A DNA stretch of 12,428 nucleotides from Lachnospiraceae bacterium (GTDB lineage Bacteria; Bacillota; Clostridia; Lachnospirales; Lachnospiraceae), in NCBI GenBank assembly GCA_014804185.1, contig JAAVAG010000202.1, forward strand, positions 1 to 12,428. The letters are read 5' to 3'. Below the pieces are notes generated by a model. The model saw nothing but the letters and a program-made list of their open reading frames with translations. It had not been told where the DNA came from and did no database searches. Positions 1 through 7,921 of this stretch are shown here, piece after piece. The position numbers and the translations under genes were made by a program. The stretch's first letter is position 1; each line of letters starts with the position of its first letter.

Positions 1-1
1 C

Positions 2-3000
2 ATGCGGAAAACAACGCTTAGAGAAATCAAACAGAGCCTGGGAAGATATCTGGCGATCATGGCGATCGTCGCTCTTGGAGTGGGCTTTTTTGCCGGACTG
101 AAAGCTACGAAACCCGCAATGGTTGCTACGACACAGAAATATCTGGAGGAACTGCAGTTTTATGATTATCGTCTGCTTTCCACGCTTGGATTTGAGCAGG
201 AGGATGTGGATTTTTTTGCATCCCGGGAGGGAATCCGGGCTGCGGAGGGCTCGGTATCGCTGGATATTGTCTATGTAAATGATGCGGGAAATGAAAGCGT
301 CCTGAAAATGCACTCTCTGACAGAAAAAGTAAACGGAATTTACCTGACTGCCGGAAGAATGCCGGAGACGGACGAGGAATGTGTGGTAGATTCCAATATG
401 TTTTCAAAGGACCAGATCGGAGAGAAGATCTGCCTCTCCAATGCCAATAATCCGGACGACCTGGAACATTTTAAATACCGTGAATACACTATTGTGGGAA
501 TTGCCCAGTCCTCTTATTATATACAGTTTGAGCGCGGAAATACGACTCTGGGAAACGGTAAGATCAGCGGTTTTGTTTATCTTCTTCCCGGTGGTTTTGA
601 TATAGACTATTACACGGAAATATTTGTGAAATTTCAGGAGGATTTTGATCTCTACGGACAGGAATATAAGGACTTTCTGGAAGAAAAAGAACCTGTGTGG
701 GAAGAACTGACAGAATTGCGGGCCCAAAAGCGCTTTGATGATATTGTCGGGGAGGCGGAGCAGGAACTGGCGGATGCCAGAGAGGAACTGGATGAAAAAA
801 AAGCGGAGGCGGAGCAGGAACTGGATGACGCCCAAAAGAAACTGGACGATGCCTACGCAGAACTCACGGACGGAGAAACCAAAATCGCGGATGGTGAGAA
901 AGAGATCCGGGATGCGGAGAAAAAAATCCGCAACGCCCAAAAGGAGATTGAAGAGGGCGAAGCCGAGATTGCGGAAAATGAACAGGAACTTCGGGACGCA
1001 GAGGCGGAACTGGCGGAAAAGGAAGCCGAGCTGCCTGCAAAAGAGCAGGAACTGGCGGATGCGCAGCGTCAGTGGGATGACTCCAACAGTGTGCTGCAGC
1101 AGAAAAAGAGCGAACTGGCCGCGAAAGAGTCGCAGCTGAGGGAGCAGGTGGCGGCGATTAACGACGGATTAAAGCAGCTGGCAGCGGGGGAGGAAGGGTT
1201 AAAAGCACAGGAGTTGTTGTTAAAGAAGCGGATTGAATCAGGAGAAATTTCGGCTGACAGTGAAGAAGCAATCCGTGAGCAGTATGAGATTACAGTTGGT
1301 TTTCAATATATTTCCCAACAGCGAGCTGAGGCGCAGGCAGGGCTTGAAACCGTAAAAGGCTATCAATCCCAGCTCCAATCCGGCAAGAACTCACTTTCAG
1401 ATGCAGACAGACAGCTTCGCGAGGCAAAAGCCGAGATCGACGACGGGCGGCGGCAGTTGGAGGAAGGGAAACAGCAGATCGCGGATGCCAGGGCGGAAAT
1501 TGCAGACGGCTGGGCGCAGATTGCAGATGCCAGAGCGGAACTGGAAGATGCCAGAGCTGAGGTCAAAAGAGCCAAAAGGGAACTTGGCGATGCAAAAAAG
1601 GAAATAGAAGAGAGGAAGCAGGAACTGGAGGACGGCTGGACAGAATATACAGACGGCCTGAAAGAATATGCGGATGCCAAAGATGAATTTGAGACAGAGA
1701 TCGCAGATGCCGAAGCAAAAATTGCGGATGCAAGGCAGGAGATCGATGATCTGGAGAGTCCCTCTGTTTATGTGCTTGGCAGAAATACCAATGTGGGATA
1801 TGTGTGTTTTGAAAACGATTCCTCTATCGTGGAGGGAATCGCCAATATCTTTCCGCTGTTTTTCTTTCTGGTGGCGGCGCTTGTGTGTATGACTACCATG
1901 AACCGCATGGTGGAGGAACAGCGAACACAGATCGGCGTGCTGAAAGCGCTGGGTTACAGCGAATGGAAGATCATGTCCAAATATATGTTTTATTCCGGCA
2001 GCGCCGCCTTTACGGGCTGTGTGGGAGGATTTCTCCTGGGAACTTATCTATTTCCGAGAGTGATCTGGAGCGCCTATGGGATTATGTACAATCTTGTGCC
2101 TCTGGAGTATGTGTTTGAGACAAATATGGCGATCATTTCTCTGGTTGTATCCATCATTTGCTCTGCCGGCACCACATGGCTGTCCTGCCGCTATGAATTG
2201 TCGGAGGTGGCGGCACAGCTTATGCGTCCCAAATCCCCCAAGGCGGGCAAGCGGGTGATTCTGGAGTATCTGCCATTTATCTGGAAAAGGCTGAAATTCC
2301 TTCACAAAGTGTCTGCGAGAAATATCTTCCGCTACAAGAGACGCTTCTTTATGATGATTATCGGCATCAGCGGCTGTACCGCGCTTCTGGTCACGGGATT
2401 TGGTCTGAAGGATTCCATTACCAGCATAGCGTCCCAGCAGTTTGAGGAGATCCAGATTTTTGATATCGCAGCGACCTTTAAGGATGCGGCGGATACAGAT
2501 ACAGAGAACGAATTTCGGGAACTTGTTTCTCCCTATGTGGAAGAATGGACATATGCCGCGGAACAGTCCATCGACTTAAAGCATGACGGACAGATCAAGG
2601 CGCTGAACCTGATTATGGTCAAGGATCCCGAACAGACAGCGGACTATATCAGTCTGCATACGGATAAGGGGGAAACTATTTCCTATCCAGAAAAAGGGGA
2701 AATCGTAGTCTGCCGTAAAATTGCGGAGACATACGACCTGAAAGCAGGGGATGAGATTCTGCTGCAGGATGACGAAATGCGGACAATTCATGTGACAGTC
2801 AGCGGTATCTGTGAAAATTATGTATATAACTATGTCTACCTGAATGCGGATACCTATCAGGAACAGATCGGCATAATGCCGGAGTTTACCACCGTATATA
2901 TGAATCTGAGAGAAGATGCGGACGCCCATCAGACCGCCGCGCTGATTATGGGAATGGACGAAATGTCCGCCGTAACGGTAAATGCGGATATGATGGACCG

Positions 3001-3424
3001 CTTTTCTTCCATGATGAGCAGCATGGACTTTATTGTCATCGTAATCATTCTCTGTGCGGCAGCGCTGGCATTTATCGTGCTCTATAATCTGACAAATATT
3101 AATATCACAGAGCGCATCCGTGAGATTGCTACCATTAAGGTGCTTGGTTTTTATAAATCGGAAACCGCTTCCTATGTTTTCCGGGAAAACACGGTTCTGA
3201 CGATCATAGGGGCGTTTGTAGGACTGGGTCTTGGTTTTTTCCTGCATCGTTTTGTCATGAGCCAGGTTGTGGTGGATATGGTATCTTTTGACGTCCATGT
3301 AAAACCGGTCAGTTATCTGTACAGTTTTCTTCTCACGTTGGTTTTTTCATGGCTGGTAAACAAATTGATGGCCGGAAAGCTGGAAAAAATAAATATGGCG
3401 GAGTCTCTGAAATCGGTTGATTAA
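2..3424 (+). CDS. FtsX-family ABC transporter permease with very long extracytoplasmic coiled coil
   Basis: This 1140-residue membrane protein has the layout of a duplicated FtsX/MacB-type ABC permease. A first membrane segment lies at about residues 16-38, followed by an outside region, membrane segments near 614-635, 662-685 and 702-727, a further one near 781-803, a second outside domain to about 1005, and a last set near 1008-1030, 1062-1084 and 1103-1122. The cytoplasmic motifs QIGVLKALGYS (after the second segment) and EIATIKVLGF (after the sixth) are typical FtsX coupling-loop sequence. Residues about 245-585 are heptad-repeat coiled coil (ELxDA, IADG units), broken near 410-435, which suggests an antiparallel hairpin. 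The N-terminus (MRKTTLREIKQSLGRYLAI) is typical of the family, so the ATG at position 2 is probably the true start, but only one upstream base is visible. No ATPase subunit is in the window. Substrate is unknown; such permeases act in peptide or lipid export or in mechanotransmission. Confidence 0.9.
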   Translation: MRKTTLREIKQSLGRYLAIMAIVALGVGFFAGLKATKPAMVATTQKYLEELQFYDYRLLSTLGFEQEDVDFFASREGIRAAEGSVSLDIVYVNDAGNESVLKMHSLTEKVNGIYLTAGRMPETDEECVVDSNMFSKDQIGEKICLSNANNPDDLEHFKYREYTIVGIAQSSYYIQFERGNTTLGNGKISGFVYLLPGGFDIDYYTEIFVKFQEDFDLYGQEYKDFLEEKEPVWEELTELRAQKRFDDIVGEAEQELADAREELDEKKAEAEQELDDAQKKLDDAYAELTDGETKIADGEKEIRDAEKKIRNAQKEIEEGEAEIAENEQELRDAEAELAEKEAELPAKEQELADAQRQWDDSNSVLQQKKSELAAKESQLREQVAAINDGLKQLAAGEEGLKAQELLLKKRIESGEISADSEEAIREQYEITVGFQYISQQRAEAQAGLETVKGYQSQLQSGKNSLSDADRQLREAKAEIDDGRRQLEEGKQQIADARAEIADGWAQIADARAELEDARAEVKRAKRELGDAKKEIEERKQELEDGWTEYTDGLKEYADAKDEFETEIADAEAKIADARQEIDDLESPSVYVLGRNTNVGYVCFENDSSIVEGIANIFPLFFFLVAALVCMTTMNRMVEEQRTQIGVLKALGYSEWKIMSKYMFYSGSAAFTGCVGGFLLGTYLFPRVIWSAYGIMYNLVPLEYVFETNMAIISLVVSIICSAGTTWLSCRYELSEVAAQLMRPKSPKAGKRVILEYLPFIWKRLKFLHKVSARNIFRYKRRFFMMIIGISGCTALLVTGFGLKDSITSIASQQFEEIQIFDIAATFKDAADTDTENEFRELVSPYVEEWTYAAEQSIDLKHDGQIKALNLIMVKDPEQTADYISLHTDKGETISYPEKGEIVVCRKIAETYDLKAGDEILLQDDEMRTIHVTVSGICENYVYNYVYLNADTYQEQIGIMPEFTTVYMNLREDADAHQTAALIMGMDEMSAVTVNADMMDRFSSMMSSMDFIVIVIILCAAALAFIVLYNLTNINITERIREIATIKVLGFYKSETASYVFRENTVLTIIGAFVGLGLGFFLHRFVMSQVVVDMVSFDVHVKPVSYLYSFLLTLVFSWLVNKLMAGKLEKINMAESLKSVD
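751..1758 (+). repeat. Degenerate heptad-coding repeat inside the permease gene
   Basis: This stretch encodes the coiled coil and is internally repetitive at DNA level. An exact 20-base copy occurs at 751-770 and 805-824 (54 bases apart, 18 codons, i.e. a 7+11 residue step). Another exact 20-base copy occurs at 758-777 and 1043-1062 (285 bases apart). In the second arm a 12-base unit at 1525-1536 recurs at 1546-1557, exactly one heptad (21 bases) later. All spacings are multiples of three, so the repeats keep the reading frame. The middle part (about 1200-1330) is not repetitive and codes for the presumed hairpin tip. Confidence 0.7.
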
Positions 3425-3460
3425 ATTGAAAGGATGTAAACGGAAGTTTTCGCATGAAAC

Positions 3461-3467
3461 GAGGAGG
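3461..3467 (+). promoter_or_regulatory. Ribosome binding site that sets the LOR gene start
   Basis: The sequence GAGGAGG at 3461-3467 is a near-perfect Shine-Dalgarno site. The first in-frame start, GTG at 3467, overlaps this site and so cannot use it. The TTG at 3476 lies eight bases after it, which is optimal spacing. This decides for a TTG start. Confidence 0.75.
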
Positions 3468-3475
3468 TGCTAAAA

Positions 3476-3946
3476 TTGAAACTGCTCTTTAAACAGAGGT
3501 TCTTTTCCTGGTTTGACAGTTATGATATCTACGACGAGTACGGGAACACAGTCTACACTGTGGAGGGAAAACTGTCCTGGGGCCATTGTCTGCACATTCT
3601 TGATGTACAGGGCGAACATATCGGCACAGTCCAGGAAAAAGTGTTGACTATGCTGCCCAAATTTGAATTGTATATGGGAAACCGGTATATCGGGCAGGTA
3701 AAGAGAGAGTTTTCTTTCTTTATCCCCAAATATACACTGGACTGCATGGGATGGAATATAGAAGGCGACATCATGGGGTGGGACTACCGGATTACAGATT
3801 CTTTCGGAAACGGTGTGGCGTCCGTGGAAAAGAAAATCTGGAACTGGACGGACACCTATGAACTTTCCTTTGCGGACGGCGGAAATGCGCTTTATATTTT
3901 GATGATTGTGCTGGCCATCGACGCGGCCAACTGTTCCAACGGCTAA
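3476..3946 (+). CDS. LURP-one-related (LOR/YxjI-like) family protein
   Basis: The 156-residue product matches the LURP-one-related (Tubby-like fold) family in length and style. It begins MKLLFKQRFFSWFDSYDIYD, then alternates short beta strands with G/N turns (YTVEGKLSWGH, GTVQEKVLTMLPKFELY, IGQVKREFSFFIPKYTLD, WNIEGDIMGWDYRI), and ends in a hydrophobic helix with ALYILMIVLAIDAANC. That buried C-terminal helix is characteristic of the Tubby/LOR fold. The molecular role of bacterial LOR proteins is not established; related folds bind phosphoinositides or act as scramblases, which cannot be assumed here. The start is set at TTG 3476 because of the Shine-Dalgarno site at 3461-3467; the alternative GTG at 3467 would overlap that site and add three residues. 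The gene follows the permease by 51 bases with no terminator visible between them, and precedes the M42 peptidase by 33 bases. Confidence 0.8.
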   Translation: MKLLFKQRFFSWFDSYDIYDEYGNTVYTVEGKLSWGHCLHILDVQGEHIGTVQEKVLTMLPKFELYMGNRYIGQVKREFSFFIPKYTLDCMGWNIEGDIMGWDYRITDSFGNGVASVEKKIWNWTDTYELSFADGGNALYILMIVLAIDAANCSNG

Positions 3947-3979
3947 AAAATCGGCGATAGAAAGGAGTTTTGACGGAAT

Positions 3980-5047
3980 ATGGATATCAAAACAGATAAG
4001 TACCTGGAATACATTGTGGAGGAGACAAAGAAGCTGCTGGCCATTGACAGTCCCACAGGATACACTAACGATGTGGCGGAATACTGTATGGAAGCGTACA
4101 GGGAAATGGGATATACGCCGGTAAAAACCGTAAAAGGCGGCGTGCTGGCAGATCTTGGGGGAAAAGATGCGGACAATGCTGTTTTGCTGGAAGCCCATGC
4201 GGACACATTGGGAGCAATGGTGGCCGAAGTAAAAGGAAACGGCAGGCTGAGGCTGACGCCTCTGGGCGGACTGAATCCCAACAACGCCGAGGCGGAAAAC
4301 TGCCGCGTCATCACCAGATTCAGCGGAAAGTATGAGGGAACATTCCAGCTTGTCAACGCCTCCACCCATGTCAACGGGGACTACAGCGATACAAAGCGCG
4401 GATTTGATACTATGGAGGTGGTGTTGGATGAGAAGACCGAATCGAAAGAGGAGACGGAAAAACTGGGCATTATGACAGGGGATATCGTCGCCTTTGATCC
4501 GCGCACCGTGGTCACTTCCAAAGGATATATCAAGAGCCGTTTTCTGGACGATAAACTCAGCACGGGAATTTTGCTTGGATTTGCCAGATATATCCGGGAG
4601 GAAAACTTAATTCCTGATCGGAAAATCTATCAGCATATCACTGTTTATGAGGAGGTTGGACACGGCGCCTGCGGGACGGTGCCGGAGGGCGTCACAGAGA
4701 TCCTTTCCGTGGATATGGGATGTGTGGGAGACGGATTGGCATGTCAGGAACATCAGGTGTCGATCTGTGCAAAGGACAGCGGAGGCCCTTATAATTATGA
4801 AGTGGTTACAGGGCTGATCCAGGCTGCCAGAGAGCGAGGCATCGACTTTGCCGTGGACATTTATCCTCACTATGGCTCGGATGCCGACGCGGCCCTGTCA
4901 GCCGGTTATGACGTAAAGCACGGACTGATCGGCGCGGGAGTCTATGCGTCCCACGGATACGAGCGAAGTCATGTGGACGGAGTGAAAAATACGTTTGAAC
5001 TGCTAAAAACCTATCTGCTGAATGAAGGAGCGGGGAAAAATCAATGA
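3980..5047 (+). CDS. M42 family metallopeptidase (aminopeptidase/endoglucanase-like)
   Basis: The 355-residue product is a cytosolic di-metal aminopeptidase of MEROPS family M42, which trims N-terminal residues from peptides, usually as a large tetrahedral or dodecameric particle. Candidate metal and catalytic residues are in order: H73 and D75 (EAHADT), D190 in FLDDK, the catalytic/ligand pair E224-E225 (YEEVGHG), D245 (SVDMG) and a C-terminal His in ASHGYERSH (H325 or H331). The PDZ-like insert domain typical of M42 sits between about residues 80 and 180. The sequence belongs to a variant branch, since the usual HxDE motif reads HADT and the usual LDDR reads LDDK. A good Shine-Dalgarno site (AAAGGAG, 3961-3967) precedes ATG 3980 by 12 bases. 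The stop overlaps the next start (ATGA at 5044-5047), so it is likely translationally coupled to the nucleoside phosphorylase. Confidence 0.9.
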   Translation: MDIKTDKYLEYIVEETKKLLAIDSPTGYTNDVAEYCMEAYREMGYTPVKTVKGGVLADLGGKDADNAVLLEAHADTLGAMVAEVKGNGRLRLTPLGGLNPNNAEAENCRVITRFSGKYEGTFQLVNASTHVNGDYSDTKRGFDTMEVVLDEKTESKEETEKLGIMTGDIVAFDPRTVVTSKGYIKSRFLDDKLSTGILLGFARYIREENLIPDRKIYQHITVYEEVGHGACGTVPEGVTEILSVDMGCVGDGLACQEHQVSICAKDSGGPYNYEVVTGLIQAARERGIDFAVDIYPHYGSDADAALSAGYDVKHGLIGAGVYASHGYERSHVDGVKNTFELLKTYLLNEGAGKNQ

Positions 5048-6348
5048 GAATGTACGATCTGATTGTCAAAAAAAGAAACGGCGGTGCGGTGAGCAGGGAT
5101 GAGCTCGAGTATATGATCGGCGAGTCTACACAGGATCGAATTCCGGATTATCAGATGTCCGCCATGATGATGGCCATCTATTTCAGAGGAATGACCGAGG
5201 AAGAAACGCTGAATCTTACTATGGCCATGGCTCACAGCGGAGAGATTCTGGATCTGTCCGGCATCAGAGGGATCAAAGTGGATAAGCACAGCACCGGAGG
5301 TGTGGGGGACAAAACTTCCCTGGCGTTGATTCCCATGGTATCAGCCTGCGGCATTCCTGTCGCCAAGATGAGCGGAAGAGGGCTGGGGCACACGGGCGGA
5401 ACCATAGATAAGCTGGAAAGTTTTCCGGGGTTTTCCACAGGTATCTCCACGGAGCAGTTTACCCGGCAGGTTAACCGCATCGGCATCGCCATCATGGGGC
5501 AGACAAAAGATCTTGCCCCTGCGGATAAAAAGATTTATGCCCTCAGGGATGTTACGGCGACGGTGGACAATATGTCCCTGATCGCCTCCTCCATCATGAG
5601 CAAAAAGCTGGCTGCCGGGGCGGATGCCATAGTGCTGGATGTCAAGACCGGCAGCGGGGCGTTTATGAAAAAAGAGGAGGATGCCTTTGCGCTGGCTGAG
5701 GAAATGGTGCGCATCGGAAACGGAGCGGGCAGGCGGACAAGGGCGGTTATATCGGATATGGATCAGCCGCTGGGACGCGCCGTGGGCAACGCCCTGGAGG
5801 TAAAGGAGGCTATCGACACACTGCAGGGTAATGGACCGGAAGACTTTGTGGAACTCTGTATGACATTGGGATCGCAGATGCTGATCTGCGGCGGCGCCGC
5901 CGGAGATGAGAAGCAGGCGAGGAGCATGCTTGAAAATGTGATTGCGGATGGCAGCGCCCTGCGCAGGCTTGCGGAATTTGTGGAGGCACAGGGCGGAGAC
6001 GCGTCTGCGGTATGGGATCCGCAGCTTTTGCCGCAGGCGCAGGAGACATGGCAGATCCTGTCTCCTGCGGAGGGATATGTGAGCCACATTGCCTGTGATG
6101 AGATCGGTATCTGTTCGCTGATTCTGGGCGGGGGCAGAGAGACCAAGGACAGTTGTATCGATCTGTCGGTGGGCTTTGTGCTGCAGAAGAAAACGGGGGA
6201 TGCCGTGCAAAAAGGTGACATCCTGGCCGTTATGCATGGCAGCGACGCGCAGAAAATGGAACAGGCACAAAAGCGGTTTCTCAAAGCGTATCAATTCTCT
6301 GACCATGCTCCGGCAAAACTTCCTTTCATAAGAGGAATTATCTCATAA
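5044..6348 (+). CDS. pdp: Pyrimidine-nucleoside phosphorylase
   Basis: The 434-residue enzyme phosphorolyses uridine, thymidine or deoxyuridine to the free base and (deoxy)ribose 1-phosphate in nucleoside salvage in the cytosol. The phosphate-binding glycine-rich loop KHSTGGVGDKTS is at residues 81-92 and the family signature SGRGLGHTGGTIDKLE at 110-125. The base-binding residues known for the family are present at R168, S183 and K187. K108 is present where, as I recall, Bacillus pyrimidine phosphorylase has Lys and E. coli thymidine phosphorylase has Met, which favours the broad-specificity type (pdp) over strict deoA. The all-alpha domain is about 1-65 plus 160-190, the alpha/beta domain is central and the PYNP C-terminal domain about 345-420. 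Length is normal. The start overlaps the M42 stop (ATGA); a second ATG at 5050 is a possible alternative. The pairing with a peptidase suggests a catabolic or salvage operon. Confidence 0.93.
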   Translation: MRMYDLIVKKRNGGAVSRDELEYMIGESTQDRIPDYQMSAMMMAIYFRGMTEEETLNLTMAMAHSGEILDLSGIRGIKVDKHSTGGVGDKTSLALIPMVSACGIPVAKMSGRGLGHTGGTIDKLESFPGFSTGISTEQFTRQVNRIGIAIMGQTKDLAPADKKIYALRDVTATVDNMSLIASSIMSKKLAAGADAIVLDVKTGSGAFMKKEEDAFALAEEMVRIGNGAGRRTRAVISDMDQPLGRAVGNALEVKEAIDTLQGNGPEDFVELCMTLGSQMLICGGAAGDEKQARSMLENVIADGSALRRLAEFVEAQGGDASAVWDPQLLPQAQETWQILSPAEGYVSHIACDEIGICSLILGGGRETKDSCIDLSVGFVLQKKTGDAVQKGDILAVMHGSDAQKMEQAQKRFLKAYQFSDHAPAKLPFIRGIIS

Positions 6349-6366
6349 AACACAGAATATAGTGTT
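6349..6366 (+). repeat. Short inverted repeat in the pdp-yqfC gap
   Basis: AACAC at 6349-6353 is followed after eight bases by its complement GTGTT at 6362-6366. The stem is only 5 bp with no following T-run, so it is not a terminator. It occupies the place where the yqfC ribosome binding site would be expected. It may be chance, or part of the control region of the sporulation genes. Confidence 0.3.
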
Positions 6367-6368
6367 GT

Positions 6369-6662
6369 ATGAGAAAAAACAGATCAAAGACACAAAACAG
6401 AAAATTAAATAAAGAATTACTGGTGGAATCTCTGAAACTGCCGGGAGATGTGGTGATGGGGGCGTTTGTGGTGACCATGACCGGAAACCGCGACGCATGG
6501 ATTGAAAATTACCGGGGTATTCTGGAATATACTGATACCGTGATCCTGCTGCAGGGCAAAACCTGTCAAATCTGCTTTCAGGGAACGGATCTTTCCATTG
6601 ATTACTATACCAATGAGGATATGAAGATCAGCGGATGCATCAAAAGTGTCAGTTATCTGTAG
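6369..6662 (+). CDS. yqfC: Sporulation protein YqfC
   Basis: The 97-residue product has a basic N-terminus (residues 1-14) followed by the core KLPGDVVMGAFVVTMTGN...IENYRGILEYTDTVILL and a short beta-rich tail. This is the layout of the YabP/YqfC family, whose Bacillus members belong to the mother-cell sigma-E regulon. YqfC biochemistry is unknown. Its pairing with yqfD directly downstream is the conserved arrangement and supports the call strongly. ATG 6369 is the first possible start, since an in-frame TAG at 6360-6362 closes the frame upstream. No clear Shine-Dalgarno site precedes it, which is unusual among these genes. The 20-base gap to pdp contains only AT-rich sequence and a small inverted repeat. 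Confidence 0.85.
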   Translation: MRKNRSKTQNRKLNKELLVESLKLPGDVVMGAFVVTMTGNRDAWIENYRGILEYTDTVILLQGKTCQICFQGTDLSIDYYTNEDMKISGCIKSVSYL

Positions 6663-6694
6663 CGCCATGCGGATAACGGGGAAAGGCGGTATCC

Positions 6695-7921
6695 ATGATT
6701 GCACTCTTAAAATATCTGAGAGGTTATGTGCGGATTAAGGTATGGGGATTTTCACCGGAACGATTTATGAATCTGTGCAGCAATAAAAATATATTGCTCT
6801 GGGACATCAAAAAAGAGGGCGAAGTCTACTATATGTGCATCAGCCTGAAAGGATTCTGGGGACTTCGTCCCATTGCCAGGAAAACAGGAACAAGGGTAGC
6901 CGTCTTAGAAAGATGTGGACTCCCTTTTTTTATTCCCAGGCTGTTGGCAAGAAAGATCTTCGTTCTGGGATTTGCGGCGGCGGTCTTTTTCTGGTTCTGG
7001 ACCTCTCTGTATGTGTGGGACATCTCTCTTATGGGAAATTATACAATCACCGAAGATATTTTCATCGACTTCCTGAAACAGCAGGGAATCCATGTGGGAA
7101 TGTCCAAAAAGGATGTGGATATCGGTGAACTGGAAAAGGAAATCAGGCGGCAGTTTGATATTATCACATGGACTTCCGCCAGGATGGAAGGGACGAAGCT
7201 GAAAATTGAGATCAAGGAAAACACAAACCTGCAGACGGCTCCGGACGAGGATGAGAAGTATCCTTACGGAAGTAATCTCACCGCGGATACAGGAGGAACC
7301 ATTGTCTCCATGATTGTAAGAAGCGGCGTTCCCCAGGTTCAGACCGGCCAGGAGATTGCGCAGGGCGATCTTCTGGTGTCCGGCAGAGTTCCGGTGCTGA
7401 ACGAGGATGCAACCGTAAGAAAATACCAGTATGTGCGCGCGGATGCGGATATTTATGTGCGCCATACGATTCCGGTGCGGGAGACACTTCCCTTTTATTA
7501 TGTGGATCAGGTATATACCGGAAGAGAGAAGAAAAAGTACTATATCCTCAGCGGCGAAAAAGAATATACACTCTCTTTCAGCGAGATCACCTATCCTTAT
7601 TATGACATTGTGTCGGACAGCAGGGATATAGAACTGCTGAAAGGGCTGACGCTTCCGTTCTCTTTCGGCACTTTTACCTATCGCGAATATCTCAACGTGG
7701 AAAAAGAGTACTCTCTGCAGGAAGCGGAAGCGCTGCTCGGGGAAAAATATTCGGAAATTCTCGCAACTTTAGAGCAAAAAGGGGTACAAATAATTGAAAA
7801 AAATGTTAAAATAGATACGGAAAGCAATGGATGGATCCTGCAGGGAGAGTTGACTGTAGAGGAAAAAACAGGTCTGGAGGAAACAATCGTACCGGAGGAG
7901 ACAGGCAGCGAAGATGAATGA
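6695..7921 (+). CDS. yqfD: Sporulation protein YqfD
   Basis: The 408-residue product matches the YqfD family in length and order. An N-terminal cytoplasmic part (about 1-85) contains LKYLRGYVRIKVWGFSPERF, a motif common to these proteins. A single membrane segment at about 86-107 follows. A large outside domain carries GNYTITEDIFIDFLKQQGI and the stretch at about 199-231 (GGTIVSMIVRSG...GQEIAQGDLLVSG), which resembles the beta-hairpin of HlyD/lipoyl-like domains. The C-terminus is acidic and probably disordered. In Bacillus it is a mother-cell sporulation gene next to yqfC; its exact role is not known. GAAAGG at 6681-6686 precedes ATG 6695 by eight bases. The stop lies inside the start of phoH (8-base overlap), implying coupled translation. 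Confidence 0.9.
   Translation: MIALLKYLRGYVRIKVWGFSPERFMNLCSNKNILLWDIKKEGEVYYMCISLKGFWGLRPIARKTGTRVAVLERCGLPFFIPRLLARKIFVLGFAAAVFFWFWTSLYVWDISLMGNYTITEDIFIDFLKQQGIHVGMSKKDVDIGELEKEIRRQFDIITWTSARMEGTKLKIEIKENTNLQTAPDEDEKYPYGSNLTADTGGTIVSMIVRSGVPQVQTGQEIAQGDLLVSGRVPVLNEDATVRKYQYVRADADIYVRHTIPVRETLPFYYVDQVYTGREKKKYYILSGEKEYTLSFSEITYPYYDIVSDSRDIELLKGLTLPFSFGTFTYREYLNVEKEYSLQEAEALLGEKYSEILATLEQKGVQIIEKNVKIDTESNGWILQGELTVEEKTGLEETIVPEETGSEDE

Noticed and set aside
404..940. Long antisense open frame (178 codons) opposite the permease coiled coil
   Set aside because: Its codon pattern follows from the repetitive, E/A/D-rich sense strand; the translation is low-complexity and no ribosome site or neighbour supports it.
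735..1139. Arg/Asn/Lys-rich open frame of 134 codons in another frame of the coiled coil
   Set aside because: It is a frame-shifted image of the heptad repeat (RNW, RRS units) with no sign of selection.
2576..3298. Antisense open frame of 240 codons opposite the permease C-terminal half
   Set aside because: No start context, no domain, and complete overlap with conserved FtsX sequence.
3426..3460. TTGAAA at 3426-3431 as a -35 box for the LOR gene
   Set aside because: No acceptable -10 box lies 16-18 bases downstream.
3470..4369. Antisense open frame of 299 codons across the LOR and M42 genes
   Set aside because: It spans two well-supported sense genes and the gap between them, with no recognisable domain in the translation.
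5341..6306. Antisense open frame of 321 codons opposite pdp
   Set aside because: The sense strand has an intact enzyme with all its motifs; the reverse translation is His/Arg-rich and looks like a shadow.
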